This document shows, piece after piece, positions 55,899 through 63,447 of a DNA stretch of 64,000 nucleotides. A model generated the notes under the pieces. That model searched no databases. It saw nothing but the letters and a program-made list of their open reading frames with translations, and was not told where the DNA came from. Source of the stretch: Paenibacillus sp. NFR01 (GTDB taxonomy: Bacteria; Bacillota; Bacilli; Paenibacillales; Paenibacillaceae); the NCBI RefSeq assembly GCF_900111565.1, contig NZ_FOIK01000002.1, forward strand, positions 310,001 to 374,000, written 5' to 3'. Position numbers and translations under genes: made by a program. How positions within the stretch are numbered: the first letter of the stretch is position 1; every line of letters starts with the position of its first letter.

Positions 55899-56393
55899 TT
55901 ATACCTCTTCCTCTATAAAATCTTGCCGGTTCGCTATAATCCAAGCATTCATTCTACTTATCGCAGCTTCAGAGTAATTTAGGTACTTCTCATATAACGC
56001 TATCATCTTAACCTTCAGTTCGTTGTCATTGTCTAAATCGGTGGGGCTTATTGGATGGTTCCATCCCTTTCGCTCCGCAAAGAATATTTCGATGTCTTTC
56101 AGGAGTTCCGGCAGAGCCCTGGCTTGAAAATAGTTCAATCCTTTTCGAATTCCATCCCATGCCTTCAGCTCGTTAATGTTGTAAGCAGAGAACCAATAGA
56201 ACTCTTCCAAGGTCTTGGTGTGGTTGTGAAAAGAATAAAACAGGTAGAGTGCCTTCTGCCCCTCGTTTAGTTGATTATACATATCCGCCTTGGCGGAGAG
56301 GTCCTTCCCACGGACAGCCAATAACATGGGCTTTATGCATAGCCAGCTCAAAGACTTGCTCGCGATCTCGGATGAGTCCAGTTTTACCTTCAT
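55899..56393 (-). CDS. Uncharacterised helical protein
   Basis: 164 aa, MKVKLDSSEIASKSLSWLCIKPMLL..., helix-rich with a segment YLFYSFHNHTKTLEEFYWFSAYNINE. No membrane helix or signal. GGAGAAATTCC precedes the start. Co-directional with the GNAT. Function unknown. Confidence 0.75.
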   Translation of the reverse strand: MKVKLDSSEIASKSLSWLCIKPMLLAVRGKDLSAKADMYNQLNEGQKALYLFYSFHNHTKTLEEFYWFSAYNINELKAWDGIRKGLNYFQARALPELLKDIEIFFAERKGWNHPISPTDLDNDNELKVKMIALYEKYLNYSEAAISRMNAWIIANRQDFIEEEV

Positions 56394-56509
56394 GGAATTT
56401 CTCCTTATTGCCATACTAGTAAATCAAACGATCATCCTGCTCTATTGGTCTATACCGATTCTGCAAAACTGCAATATGCTATATCAACCTTTAAAAAGGA
56501 GTGATATCG

Positions 56510-56884
56510 TTGGCAAATCGTGATGTACGTCTTGTACTTTGGTCGGGTATCAATTTTTCCGGTCGCCGTATTCTGTTCAGACGCGGTGGGGTCGCCGTTC
56601 GAGATCTTGGAGCGTTCCGGTTCAATAATGCGCTCTCAAGCTTCCGGCTCAGAAATACTGTGCAAAGCTCTCAAGTAACACTGGTTTTGTTCTCGGGAAC
56701 GAACTTTCAAGGGTCCTTCCGCGTGTTCCGGGGCCGTCAAAATGTGTCTAACTTGGGCAATTTCAATTTCAACAACGTCACCTCTTCGTTCGTTTTAGTC
56801 GGCCGCATTCTGACGGATACGGAAATCTCCCAAATCCAAAACAATGGAAGACCACCCAGAGACGTTCTTATTATCAGACAATAG
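56510..56884 (+). CDS. Beta/gamma-crystallin-like protein
   Basis: 124 aa from TTG at 56510, eight bases after AAGGAG. Two matching ~50-residue Greek-key halves: VLWSGINFSGRRILFRRG...FNNALSSFRL and VLFSGTNFQGSFRVFRG...FNNVTSSFVL. Each has the (F/Y)xxxx(F)xG motif and an N-x(2)S-S segment of betagamma-crystallin Ca-binding motifs. No signal peptide seen. Such proteins bind calcium or stabilise spores and surface; role here unknown. Confidence 0.85.
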   Translation: MANRDVRLVLWSGINFSGRRILFRRGGVAVRDLGAFRFNNALSSFRLRNTVQSSQVTLVLFSGTNFQGSFRVFRGRQNVSNLGNFNFNNVTSSFVLVGRILTDTEISQIQNNGRPPRDVLIIRQ

Positions 56885-56896
56885 AAGCTGCAACAA

Positions 56897-56933
56897 AGAA
56901 TCAGGGTTGCTTACTACGCCCTGATTCTTAATA
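56897..56933. terminator. Terminator of the crystallin-like gene
   Basis: AAGAATCAGGG and CCCTGATTCTT enclose TTGCTTACTACG, followed by AATATT. Confidence 0.75.
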
Positions 56934-57059
56934 TTCACCTTATGTTTATCCGTACTCACACCGGCCGATGCCGGGTATAGTCTGCTTTTACTCCTGACTA
57001 ACTTAAAGGGAGCCAGCCTCAGGCCGGACGGACATCAATCACCATCACGCTCACATGCA
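56934..57059. other. Left edge of the AT-rich array
   Basis: No gene seen. The minus strand carries CCGGTGTGAGTACGG and AAGTTAGTC blocks similar to fragments of the attC-like sites, but no complete site can be defined. Confidence 0.35.
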
Positions 57060-57548
57060 CTATAAATTCACCATCATTGTTATAGAGGTTCCTTCCATTC
57101 CCACTTCTTTAAATCCAAAACGTTTATAGAGTCTTATTGCAGGATTGTTAGGATCTACACTTAAAGATATGGAGTTTATCCCTTCTATCTTTGCTTGTTC
57201 CAATAGGGTTTTTAATAATTCCGTTCCAATGCCTCTCCCCCTATGTTCAGCTCGTATAGCCATCCCTAATTCCGGTGTTTCATCATTTACATATCCATAG
57301 CCTTTATTATCTTTATTGAAGTATCGTAATGTAATTGAACCTAATGAATCTCCCAGATCATTTACTGCAATATAACCCCTATCTCCCTCACGTCCCCAGC
57401 CCTCAACATATTTAGAGAGGGAAGGATTATTAATAATATCTCTATTCGCCGCTTCTTGACCTTCAGGGGTATATATGGATTCAAACAGCATCTCCCACAA
57501 AAACGTTATGTCTTGTTCATTGACCGATCGAATAATATATGCAGTCAT
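57060..57548 (-). CDS. GNAT-family N-acetyltransferase (AT-rich cassette-like gene)
   Basis: 162 aa. TPELGMAIRAEHRGRGIGTELLKTLLEQA is the CoA motif (R-G-R-G-I-G), and NNPAIRLYKRFGF the C-terminal part. Start follows GAGGAA by six bases. AT-rich codon use unlike the core genes. Preceded on its upstream side by the half-site CACTTAAC at 57598-57605. Resistance-type acetyltransferases are common cassette cargo; substrate unknown. Confidence 0.9.
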   Translation of the reverse strand: MTAYIIRSVNEQDITFLWEMLFESIYTPEGQEAANRDIINNPSLSKYVEGWGREGDRGYIAVNDLGDSLGSITLRYFNKDNKGYGYVNDETPELGMAIRAEHRGRGIGTELLKTLLEQAKIEGINSISLSVDPNNPAIRLYKRFGFKEVGMEGTSITMMVNL

Positions 57549-57597
57549 TGTAGGTTCCTCAATTCATTATGATTTCATTATTATCTTCTAGTGATTT

Positions 57598-57611
57598 CAC
57601 TTAACGTTTAG
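57598..57611 (-). other. Residual recombination half-site between GNAT and methyltransferase genes
   Basis: CACTTAACGTTTAGG on the plus strand. It resembles the outer end (TAACGTT) of the attC-like sites but lacks the rest of the palindrome, and it overlaps the methyltransferase stop. Confidence 0.45.
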
Positions 57612-58234
57612 GTGTTTTTTCTAAAATTCAGTATTCCTGCTCTCTCTAAATCTTCGAATTCAACCCCGCCTTTATTGTTATAATATGAACTGTGGTACTT
57701 TTCAAAATGTACACCTTCAGGCATCTCACTCATTCCAATAAAGCCATATTCATTGACTTCTTCGATTAATTTCTTATAAGTAAACACTTTTTTCTTGCCT
57801 TCTCTATCTCTAAAGTTACTTAAGTGAAATGGTAATATGGATAAAATTCCACCGTGTTTTAATGTTCTCTTTGCTTCATCGAGCAGTGTAAATCTATGCG
57901 AGCCGTTTCCATGTAAAATATCATAATACAATATCATATCCAATGTATTATCTTCAAAATTTAATATATAATCCTTATTCCCAGTCATGACATTTACATT
58001 TGATAAACCTTCTTCTTGAGCTACCTTATTTACATAAGTAAGGCAATCTCTATTAATATCAACTGCAAATACGTTGCCTCGTTCACTTCCTAAGTATCTG
58101 GATGCCGCAAAAGTAAAATGACCGTAGCCGCAACCATAGTCCAAAATATTCGCATTGTCCGGTAGTCCTAAATCAGCAAACAATGCAACTCCTTGTGTCC
58201 GTTCCCATTGTTTAATCTTCTCATGAATACTCAT
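57608..58234 (-). CDS. Class I SAM-dependent methyltransferase
   Basis: 208 aa. NILDYGCGYGHFTFAASRYLG is motif I, VFAVDINRD motif II and DMILYYDILHG a later motif of the Ubie/methyltransf_11-type enzymes. AAGGAGA precedes ATG. AT-rich. Substrate unknown. It shares its cassette position with the nitrilase-like gene, as no complete site separates them. Confidence 0.88.
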   Translation of the reverse strand: MSIHEKIKQWERTQGVALFADLGLPDNANILDYGCGYGHFTFAASRYLGSERGNVFAVDINRDCLTYVNKVAQEEGLSNVNVMTGNKDYILNFEDNTLDMILYYDILHGNGSHRFTLLDEAKRTLKHGGILSILPFHLSNFRDREGKKKVFTYKKLIEEVNEYGFIGMSEMPEGVHFEKYHSSYYNNKGGVEFEDLERAGILNFRKNT

Positions 58235-58306
58235 TTATCTCTTCTCCTTTAGCTTGTTGAAATCCCCCTTGCGACTGAGAATCGCCAGCGACCCCCGCCT
58301 TCTTCA

Positions 58307-58963
58307 CTATGCAAGTGTCCTTTCAATAATTTCATACTTCTTTGTCTCAAGGTTAATTATTCTTGTTCTTAAGTCATTCTCAGAAATAAATATGGAGTCT
58401 CCTGTTCTATCAATACAATAAGATATCGGTATAGAAATACCACAGTTCCTATATGAGCCGTCGGCGTGACTTGTTCCTAGTATCATCGTATTATATCTAA
58501 CTGCAATTCTCTTAGCTTCAGAGATCCATTCATCCAATTGATCTCTACTAAACATTCCTACACCTATCGGATGTGCAATATAAGTTAAACTTGTATCATA
58601 TTCTTCTAATCCAAGTAATCCTTGCAATAATTCTACACATAACAAATAGCCGATCTTAAAACCATTAACCTCAACCGCTGAAGGTGTATATAGACGAACA
58701 TTCATTGGTGTTTTTGCACGTTCTAAAATGATCTCGCCATGCTGATTAATTATTAATGCTCTATCTTTGTTGTTATCTCTATAACCCGTTATTATCATTT
58801 TCTTATATTTATTTGCTAACGCACATGCTCTAGCTACATTATCTTTATCTCTAATGTAACCCTCAGGAAATAAAACTGTATCAAAATCATCATCTAATGC
58901 AAGTTCAGTTTGGAGCTGTTCAAGATTTCCTTCATGGTTTGGCTGAGAGATAAGGATCTTCAT
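58307..58963 (-). CDS. Carbon-nitrogen hydrolase (nitrilase superfamily)
   Basis: 218 aa, somewhat short. The catalytic triad regions are visible: VLFPEGYI (Glu), ILERAKTPM (Lys) and GYLLCVELLQGL (Cys). The latter has CVE instead of CWD. NRTGD-like and YCIDRTGDSIFIS sequences close the fold. AAGAGGACAC precedes the ATG. It probably hydrolyses an amide or nitrile. AT-rich, array region. Confidence 0.8.
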   Translation of the reverse strand: MKILISQPNHEGNLEQLQTELALDDDFDTVLFPEGYIRDKDNVARACALANKYKKMIITGYRDNNKDRALIINQHGEIILERAKTPMNVRLYTPSAVEVNGFKIGYLLCVELLQGLLGLEEYDTSLTYIAHPIGVGMFSRDQLDEWISEAKRIAVRYNTMILGTSHADGSYRNCGISIPISYCIDRTGDSIFISENDLRTRIINLETKKYEIIERTLA

Positions 58964-59000
58964 AGATTGTGTCCTCTTTTCAATGGTTTTGCGGGGATTT
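58964..59000. other. 5' leader of the nitrilase-like gene
   Basis: Short AT-rich region with the ribosome site and the start of the recombination site. Confidence 0.3.
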
Positions 59001-59175
59001 CTTATAACGTTCTCAGTATTCACGACGTCCTACCGACTTAAGGACCCAAGGGTCCGGGTGCGACGCGCTTAGTCGGTGCGGATGTGTCCGCTGAATATGA
59101 TTCCCTGCAGCTGAAATGCCCCTTCGATCCCACTTCTAACTTCCGGCGCCCGAAGCGTGAATATGAAGTTAGGCC
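59001..59175 (-). repeat. Composite attC-like site
   Basis: 175 bp. The plus strand begins CTTATAAC-GTTCTCAG-TATTCACGACG and ends CGTGAATA-TGAA-GTTAGGCC, the same layout as the three clean sites. The inside holds a second L-box (GCTGAATATGATT) and a second R-type box (TCTAACTTCC), so it looks like two sites fused by deletion. It has GTCCGGG.../CCACGG-like inner hairpins. Outer boxes do not match each other or the neighbouring cassette. Confidence 0.6.
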
Positions 59176-59265
59176 GATTTACCCGCATCTTTGAATTTCT
59201 AAAGCTGGTTCCCTTATGTCCTTATATCCTTATGCCCTCATGCTCCTTATGTTCCTTTACAAATT

Positions 59266-59511
59266 CTATGTAGTAACTAAATCAAAGAAAATACCGGCAA
59301 ATATAAGAATGATCCCGAAAACTAGATGAGCTTTTTTATCATTGACTCCTGATCGCTCACAAACCAGCATTGTCAATCCAACTATTAAGAAAAACAAAAT
59401 TGATTCAAAATATGTTTCAGTCTTTGAAAATGAATATTTGTTATTGATCAATTGAACAATTCCAGAAAGAATTCCCAATGCAAAAATAAATATGAGTATT
59501 CTCAGTTTCAT
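59266..59511 (-). CDS. Small membrane protein, cassette gene
   Basis: 81 aa with two or three hydrophobic helices (ILIFIFALGILSGIVQLI, FESILFFLIVGLTMLVC, LVFGIILIFAGIFFDLV). AAGGAGG precedes the ATG by seven bases. No match to a known family. Upstream is attC-like site E4. The end of the reading frame is about 90 bp before the composite site. Confidence 0.75.
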   Translation of the reverse strand: MKLRILIFIFALGILSGIVQLINNKYSFSKTETYFESILFFLIVGLTMLVCERSGVNDKKAHLVFGIILIFAGIFFDLVTT

Positions 59512-59555
59512 TGATTTCCTCCTTCAAAAGGTTCTATACAGTACTGCGGGTTCTT

Positions 59556-59631
59556 CACATAACGTTCCCGTATTCCACAACGTCCCACCGAGGAGCCACC
59601 AGGCGCCGAAGCTTGAATATAATGTTATGTG
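59556..59631 (-). repeat. attC-like recombination site E4
   Basis: 76 bp. On the minus strand CACATAAC - ATTA - TATTCAAGC ... GTGGAATAC - GGGAAC - GTTATGTG. Outer arms are perfectly complementary; inner TATTC/GAATA arms also pair; the two spacers differ in length, like the asymmetric attC spacers. The 3' outer box is TACACATAAC, complementary to the start of the TIR-like cassette (E5 box). Confidence 0.8.
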
Positions 59632-59664
59632 TAGTTGAAGCCATCCTGAAATTACTTACAATTA

Positions 59665-60198
59665 TCAATATAACTTTGGGGGACACCCCTTATTCTGAAC
59701 CACAGCTCGAACATGCCCTTCCCACTTACCTATTACTTGTATCCACTCCTGTGAATCAAAATAATTAATTTCATTATCAAGGTTAATTTCTGGCATGTAC
59801 AAACCTGTTACACCTTGTTCAAGAATGCCATCTGCAATTACTCCACTCTCTCTAAAAATTAATATTGGTAGTCCAATTTGAAATGCCATTGCAGGTTCTA
59901 TATGAGAATAAGGACTTGTTAGCCATTGATTTGATATATCGTACTCATTATCACTTTTAGGTTTTCCAGATCCCTTTTCAATAAATGCCCTTCTAAAAGC
60001 TATAGTTATTAGACCATTTGATTCCATCATTAATCTGCGAATTGCAGTTAACGGAGCATCCATATCATAATCAGTTATCCCAAGTGTTCTAGGTTTCAAT
60101 CCTCTACTTTCTAAGTATTGGGATAGCTTAACAACAAATTCTTCTTGCTTTTTTGTATATGGTTTTGGATAACTAAGAAATATAGATATATTCATCAT
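59665..60198 (-). CDS. TIR/nucleoside-deoxyribosyltransferase-like protein, cassette gene
   Basis: 177 aa. NISIFLSYPKPYTKKQEEFVVKLSQYLESRGL begins a flavodoxin-like alpha/beta fold as in TIR domains and nucleoside 2-deoxyribosyltransferases. SHIEPAMAFQIGLPILIF contains the E-x(2)-(A/M)...G-x-P pattern with a candidate catalytic Glu. GITDYDMDAPLTAIRRLM and TIAFRR are conserved-looking. No other domain, so no known TIR defence partner. Function unproven. GGAGG precedes the ATG pair (60198). Flanked by sites E4 and E5. Confidence 0.72.
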   Translation of the reverse strand: MMNISIFLSYPKPYTKKQEEFVVKLSQYLESRGLKPRTLGITDYDMDAPLTAIRRLMMESNGLITIAFRRAFIEKGSGKPKSDNEYDISNQWLTSPYSHIEPAMAFQIGLPILIFRESGVIADGILEQGVTGLYMPEINLDNEINYFDSQEWIQVIGKWEGHVRAVVQNKGCPPKLY

Positions 60199-60227
60199 GT
60201 TTTCCCTCCAAAAGAATGATTTAATTA

Positions 60228-60307
60228 CACATAACGTTCCTGTATTCACTACCCGACGAATGCCGGGTCAAGGACGAATGTCCACAGCGCGAATATTATG
60301 TTAGGCG
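60228..60307 (-). repeat. attC-like recombination site E5
   Basis: 80 bp. On the minus strand CGCCTAAC - ATAA - TATTCGCG ... AGTGAATA - CAGGAAC - GTTATGTG. Two inner hairpins (CCCGRCG...CGGG and GGACGAATGTCC) lie between the arms. The boxes differ at its two ends, but each matches the opposite end of its neighbouring cassette. Confidence 0.85.
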
Positions 60308-60341
60308 AAGTTTATGACTTCTTTGGATTACCTGCCAATTA

Positions 60342-60720
60342 TTAAAGAAAATCATTTTCTTCTTCATCAACTGTTTTCCCGTTGTATGATTCATTTTCAA
60401 CTGTCATTTTACAATTCGGACACATATAATATCCATCATGCAAGTCTTGATGACGTACAAGCTTTTTATCGACATCCCAACACTTAGAACAAAATGGCCC
60501 TTCAACATCACTAATCCAATACTTATTTTTCCTAAAAACAAGCTTTTCTTGAATCTCTAGTTTATCTCTTAGTTCTCTGACTTCGGCTTTTAGATTGTTG
60601 TTTTGCTCAAGTATGTTCATAGCTTCTAATTTTAGGTCCAATATTTTTTTTATATAATTCGATGTTATCAGCCTTTTGAACTATGTTAGCTACTTCCTTG
60701 ATATCACTTATTATACTCAT
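60342..60720 (-). pseudogene. Zinc-ribbon protein gene with a 1-base frameshift in an A8 tract
   Basis: From ATG 60720 the frame reads MSIISDIKEVANIVQKADNIELYKK and runs out of frame after a run of eight T (60644-60651, A8 on the coding strand). With seven A it would continue ...ILDLKLEAMNILEQNNNLKAEVRELR (coiled coil), then CSKCWD...HDGYYMCPNCK, a two-CxxC zinc ribbon, to the stop at 60342. The downstream part (99 aa from TTG 60641) lacks a ribosome site. Either a frameshift, slippery-tract expression, or sequence error. Cassette flanked by E5 and E6. Confidence 0.82.
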
Positions 60721-60749
60721 CCTTCATCTTGTCCCTTCTTCATGAATTT

Positions 60750-60847
60750 CGCCTAACGTTCCTGTATTCACGACCCGACGTATGTCGGGTGTCTGGCGAA
60801 TACCAGACCAAGGGCGTATGCCCGCAGCGTGAATATTATGTTATCTG
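60750..60847 (-). repeat. attC-like recombination site E6
   Basis: 98 bp. On the minus strand CAGATAAC - ATAA - TATTCACGC ... GTCGTGAATA - CAGGAAC - GTTAGGCG. Three inner stem-loops: CCCGACGTATGTCGGG, GTCTGGCGAATACCAGAC and GGGCGTATGCCC. The longest of the clean sites. Confidence 0.88.
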
Positions 60848-60879
60848 AAGTAACTTTCTTCTTGATTAATCCTACGTAT

Positions 60880-61572
60880 CTATTCTTTCGCTTTGAGTAC
60901 TTTATATTTAGGATCTGTTGGTTGCCTAATAGGGATTGAATACCCAAACGCTTCACTTAAAAAAGCATTTTGTAGTTCAATTATAAAATCATGCACGTAA
61001 CCTAAAAAATCAAAAATATACTTATTAAATTCTTTCGTTTTGTTCTCAAGGTCTATCAATTCTTCTTCTGAAAGTACTATCCCGTTTAAATATCTTGCAT
61101 AATAGATCCTACCTAAATATTCACTATACTTACCTGTCGCTTCTCTTATTTCGCTTAACTGTTCTAAATATGTTTCTTTCATTCCTACAAACTTATTAAG
61201 TACAACTTCTCTCGATTCAAAAAAATAAGTGAATTCAAGAATTGATTTGGATGATTTTTCCCACAGCTTTAAAACTTGTTCGTTTGGCTTTTCCCAACGA
61301 CTACTATGAGTTTCCAAATTCACTGAGTATTTTGTTCTCAGATCACCAGGTAAAAGAATCAAATATAAATTCAACTCCCCAAGTGAGTCTCTTGATTTTG
61401 CTAGCAAATTTATAGCTTCATCAGCTGTTTTAATTTGCATCTCACGAATAAATTTTTGTTTGTCTAATTCTAGATTTCTTCTATGTTGCTTATTTAAATT
61501 AGTTATAGCTATCCACCAACCAATGGTTGCTATCAAGGCAGACAAAGACCATCCAATAATACTTGGCCACAT
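60880..61572 (-). CDS. Membrane-anchored uncharacterised cassette protein
   Basis: 230 aa. One N-terminal membrane helix (IIGWSLSALIATIGWWIAI), then a long helical, Glu/Lys-rich cytosolic or external domain (LELDKQKFIREMQIKTADEAINLLAKSRD...). GAGGA lies nine bases before ATG 61572; a TTG at 61581 is an alternative. AT-rich. No known domain recognised. First cassette on the minus strand, flanked by E6 and E7. Confidence 0.78.
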   Translation of the reverse strand: MWPSIIGWSLSALIATIGWWIAITNLNKQHRRNLELDKQKFIREMQIKTADEAINLLAKSRDSLGELNLYLILLPGDLRTKYSVNLETHSSRWEKPNEQVLKLWEKSSKSILEFTYFFESREVVLNKFVGMKETYLEQLSEIREATGKYSEYLGRIYYARYLNGIVLSEEELIDLENKTKEFNKYIFDFLGYVHDFIIELQNAFLSEAFGYSIPIRQPTDPKYKVLKAKE

Positions 61573-61608
61573 ATAATTCAATCCTCTTCATATGTTTTAT
61601 AGTTATTT

Positions 61609-61665
61609 CAGATAACGTCTTATTCACGAACTCTTAAATATTTCCATATCTACAGTATTCGTGAA
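61609..61665 (-). repeat. Terminal attC-like or attI-like half site E7
   Basis: Minus strand: TTCACGAATAC...GAGTTCGTGAATAAGAC-GTTATCTG. TTCACGAA and TTCGTGAA form the inner stem, but the outer TAAC arm is missing. The GTTATCTGAA end matches the other end of the 230-aa cassette (TTCAGATAAC at 60847-60838). Confidence 0.65.
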
Positions 61666-61798
61666 AAAAGCAAGCGATCCTTCTATATCGGTTAATCCCT
61701 CATCAGTTACAAAAAAGGCACTATCGGCCCGCAAACGCAAAGCAGCGATCTCCAAACGGAGATCGCTGCTTTGCTTAATTTTGCTTATATTAAAATCC
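61666..61798. other. Boundary between the array and the GC-rich chromosome
   Basis: 61738-61773 is a perfect hairpin, CAAAGCAGCGATCTCC-AAAC-GGAGATCGCTGCTTTG, with T-rich flank on the plus strand. No gene. Confidence 0.5.
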
Positions 61799-62125
61799 TC
61801 AATGCCGCGGCGCCCACAAAATCACCGATACGCCGACGACGCAAATCGCCGCCCCGACCCAGTCGTACAGGTCGGGCGTTTTTTTGTCCACGAGCCAGCC
61901 CCACAGCACGGCCAGCACGATAAATACGCCGCCATAGGCGGCGTACACCCGGCCGAAGGACGGGAACTTTTGCAGCGTCGGGATGATACCGTACGCGATC
62001 AATATGACCGCGCCGGCCAGCCCCATCCACAGCGGCCGTCCTTCCCGCAGCCACAGCCAGACGAGATAGCCGCCGCCGATTTCGGCCAGTCCGGCCACGA
62101 TAAATAATAGGATTGCCACCGCCAT
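61799..62125 (-). CDS. YnfA-family membrane protein
   Basis: 108 aa, four membrane helices: [80 protein letters not shown]. YnfA/UPF0060 proteins are SMR-like; exact substrate is not certain. GGGGGATAACCG precedes the ATG. Normal GC content returns here. Confidence 0.9.
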   Translation of the reverse strand: MAVAILLFIVAGLAEIGGGYLVWLWLREGRPLWMGLAGAVILIAYGIIPTLQKFPSFGRVYAAYGGVFIVLAVLWGWLVDKKTPDLYDWVGAAICVVGVSVILWAPRH

Positions 62126-62205
62126 CGGTTATCCCCCTGCTCTTCCACTACATCTTGAGTGGAATTATAGGGGAATCCGCTGAAACTTACAATGTCTGAC
62201 CGGGC

Positions 62206-63447
62206 TTAACGCCATTTCTTCATAAAGCGGTCCAGGCGCTCCAGCGCGGCTTCCAGCTTCGCCGGAGAAGCCGCATAGGAGCAGCGGATGTAGCCTTCGC
62301 CATCCGCGCCGAACACGCTACCGGGCACGGCGGCGACGCCGGCCTCCCGCAGCAGCGCATGGGCAAACGCATCCGACGTCATTCCGGTATGCGATATCGA
62401 AGGGAAGGCGTAAAAGGCGCCCTGCGGTTCATGGCAGGGCAGACCCGCCGCCTTCAAGCCCTCAACCAGCAGCGTGCGGCGCTGCCGGAAGCTGTCTTTC
62501 ATCATCTCCATGTGCGCCAGGCCGCTGCGCAGCGATTCCAGCGCGGCAATCTGGCTGATGGCCGGCGCGCACATGGCGGTGTATTGGTGGATCTTGAGCA
62601 TCGGCGCCAGCAATTCGCGGTTGCCGCAGGCGTAACCGACCCGCCAGCCGGTCATGGCGAACGCCTTGGAGAAGCCGCTGATCAGGATGGTGCGTTCACG
62701 CATCCCCGGCAGCGCGGCGAAGCTGACATGCTTCTCGCCGTAGCTCAGCTCAGCGTACACCTCGTCGGCCAGGACGATTAGGCCGGCCTCGCGCACAACT
62801 TCAGCAACCGGCAGCCACTCGTCATACGACATGACCGCGCCGGTCGGGTTGTTCGGGTAGTTCAGCACCAGCAGCTTGGAACGCGGCGTAATGGCCGCGC
62901 GCAGCGCATCAGCGGTCAACTTGAAGCCTGACGACGACGGGGTGCTGACCGGAACAATCGTGCCGCCGTTCAGATGCGCCATCGGCGCATAGGCGACATA
63001 CCCCGGCGACGGGACGATGATCTCGTCGCCGGGCGCCGTGAACGCACGCAGCGCCAGATCCAGCGCTTCGCTGCTGCCCACCGTCACGAGGACTTCGTCC
63101 GCCGGAGCATACATCGTGCCAAAGCTGCGGTGCAAATACGCGGCGATCTCCTCGCGCAACTCCGGCAGGCCGGCGTTCGGCGTATACATCGTATCGCCGC
63201 GCTCCATGGCCCGGATGCAGGCCTCGCGCACCGAAGCCGGCAGCGGAAAGTCCGGTTCGCCAACACCGAGCGAAATAACCTCGTTGTTAGCTGCAGCCAG
63301 ATCAAAAAAAGTCCGGATGCCCGAAGGCGGAATTTCCCTGACGCGGGGAGCGACAAGCAGCTCCCCGGATGCTCTGCCGCCGCCAAGAACCGCCGGTTTG
63401 GCGGGTCCTAAGGGCTTCAGCGCCAGTCCGCTGCTGATTCTAGACAT
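62206..63447 (-). CDS. Class I/II aminotransferase (PatA-like)
   Basis: 413 aa PLP enzyme. VISLGVGEPDFPLP is the N-terminal gate, YTPNAGLPELREEIA and NYPNNPTGAV the substrate and PLP regions, LADEVYAELSYG the Asp/Tyr, and SGFSKAFAMTGWRVGY holds the PLP lysine. The first 40 residues are an extension (LGGGRASGELLVAPRVREIP). Start overlaps the ligase stop by 8 bases, so it is translationally coupled. Possible Asp/aromatic aminotransferase; role with the ligase unclear. Confidence 0.92.
   Translation of the reverse strand: MSRISSGLALKPLGPAKPAVLGGGRASGELLVAPRVREIPPSGIRTFFDLAAANNEVISLGVGEPDFPLPASVREACIRAMERGDTMYTPNAGLPELREEIAAYLHRSFGTMYAPADEVLVTVGSSEALDLALRAFTAPGDEIIVPSPGYVAYAPMAHLNGGTIVPVSTPSSSGFKLTADALRAAITPRSKLLVLNYPNNPTGAVMSYDEWLPVAEVVREAGLIVLADEVYAELSYGEKHVSFAALPGMRERTILISGFSKAFAMTGWRVGYACGNRELLAPMLKIHQYTAMCAPAISQIAALESLRSGLAHMEMMKDSFRQRRTLLVEGLKAAGLPCHEPQGAFYAFPSISHTGMTSDAFAHALLREAGVAAVPGSVFGADGEGYIRCSYAASPAKLEAALERLDRFMKKWR

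Noticed and set aside
56934..57059. Additional complete attC-like site at the left end of the array
   Set aside because: Only scattered boxes (GTTAGTC, GTGAGTACGG) are present and no paired outer arms could be identified.
61799..62125. YnfA gene as an integron-type integrase or resistance cassette
   Set aside because: It has normal GC-rich composition, lies outside the site-bounded array and is an ordinary SMR-like membrane protein.
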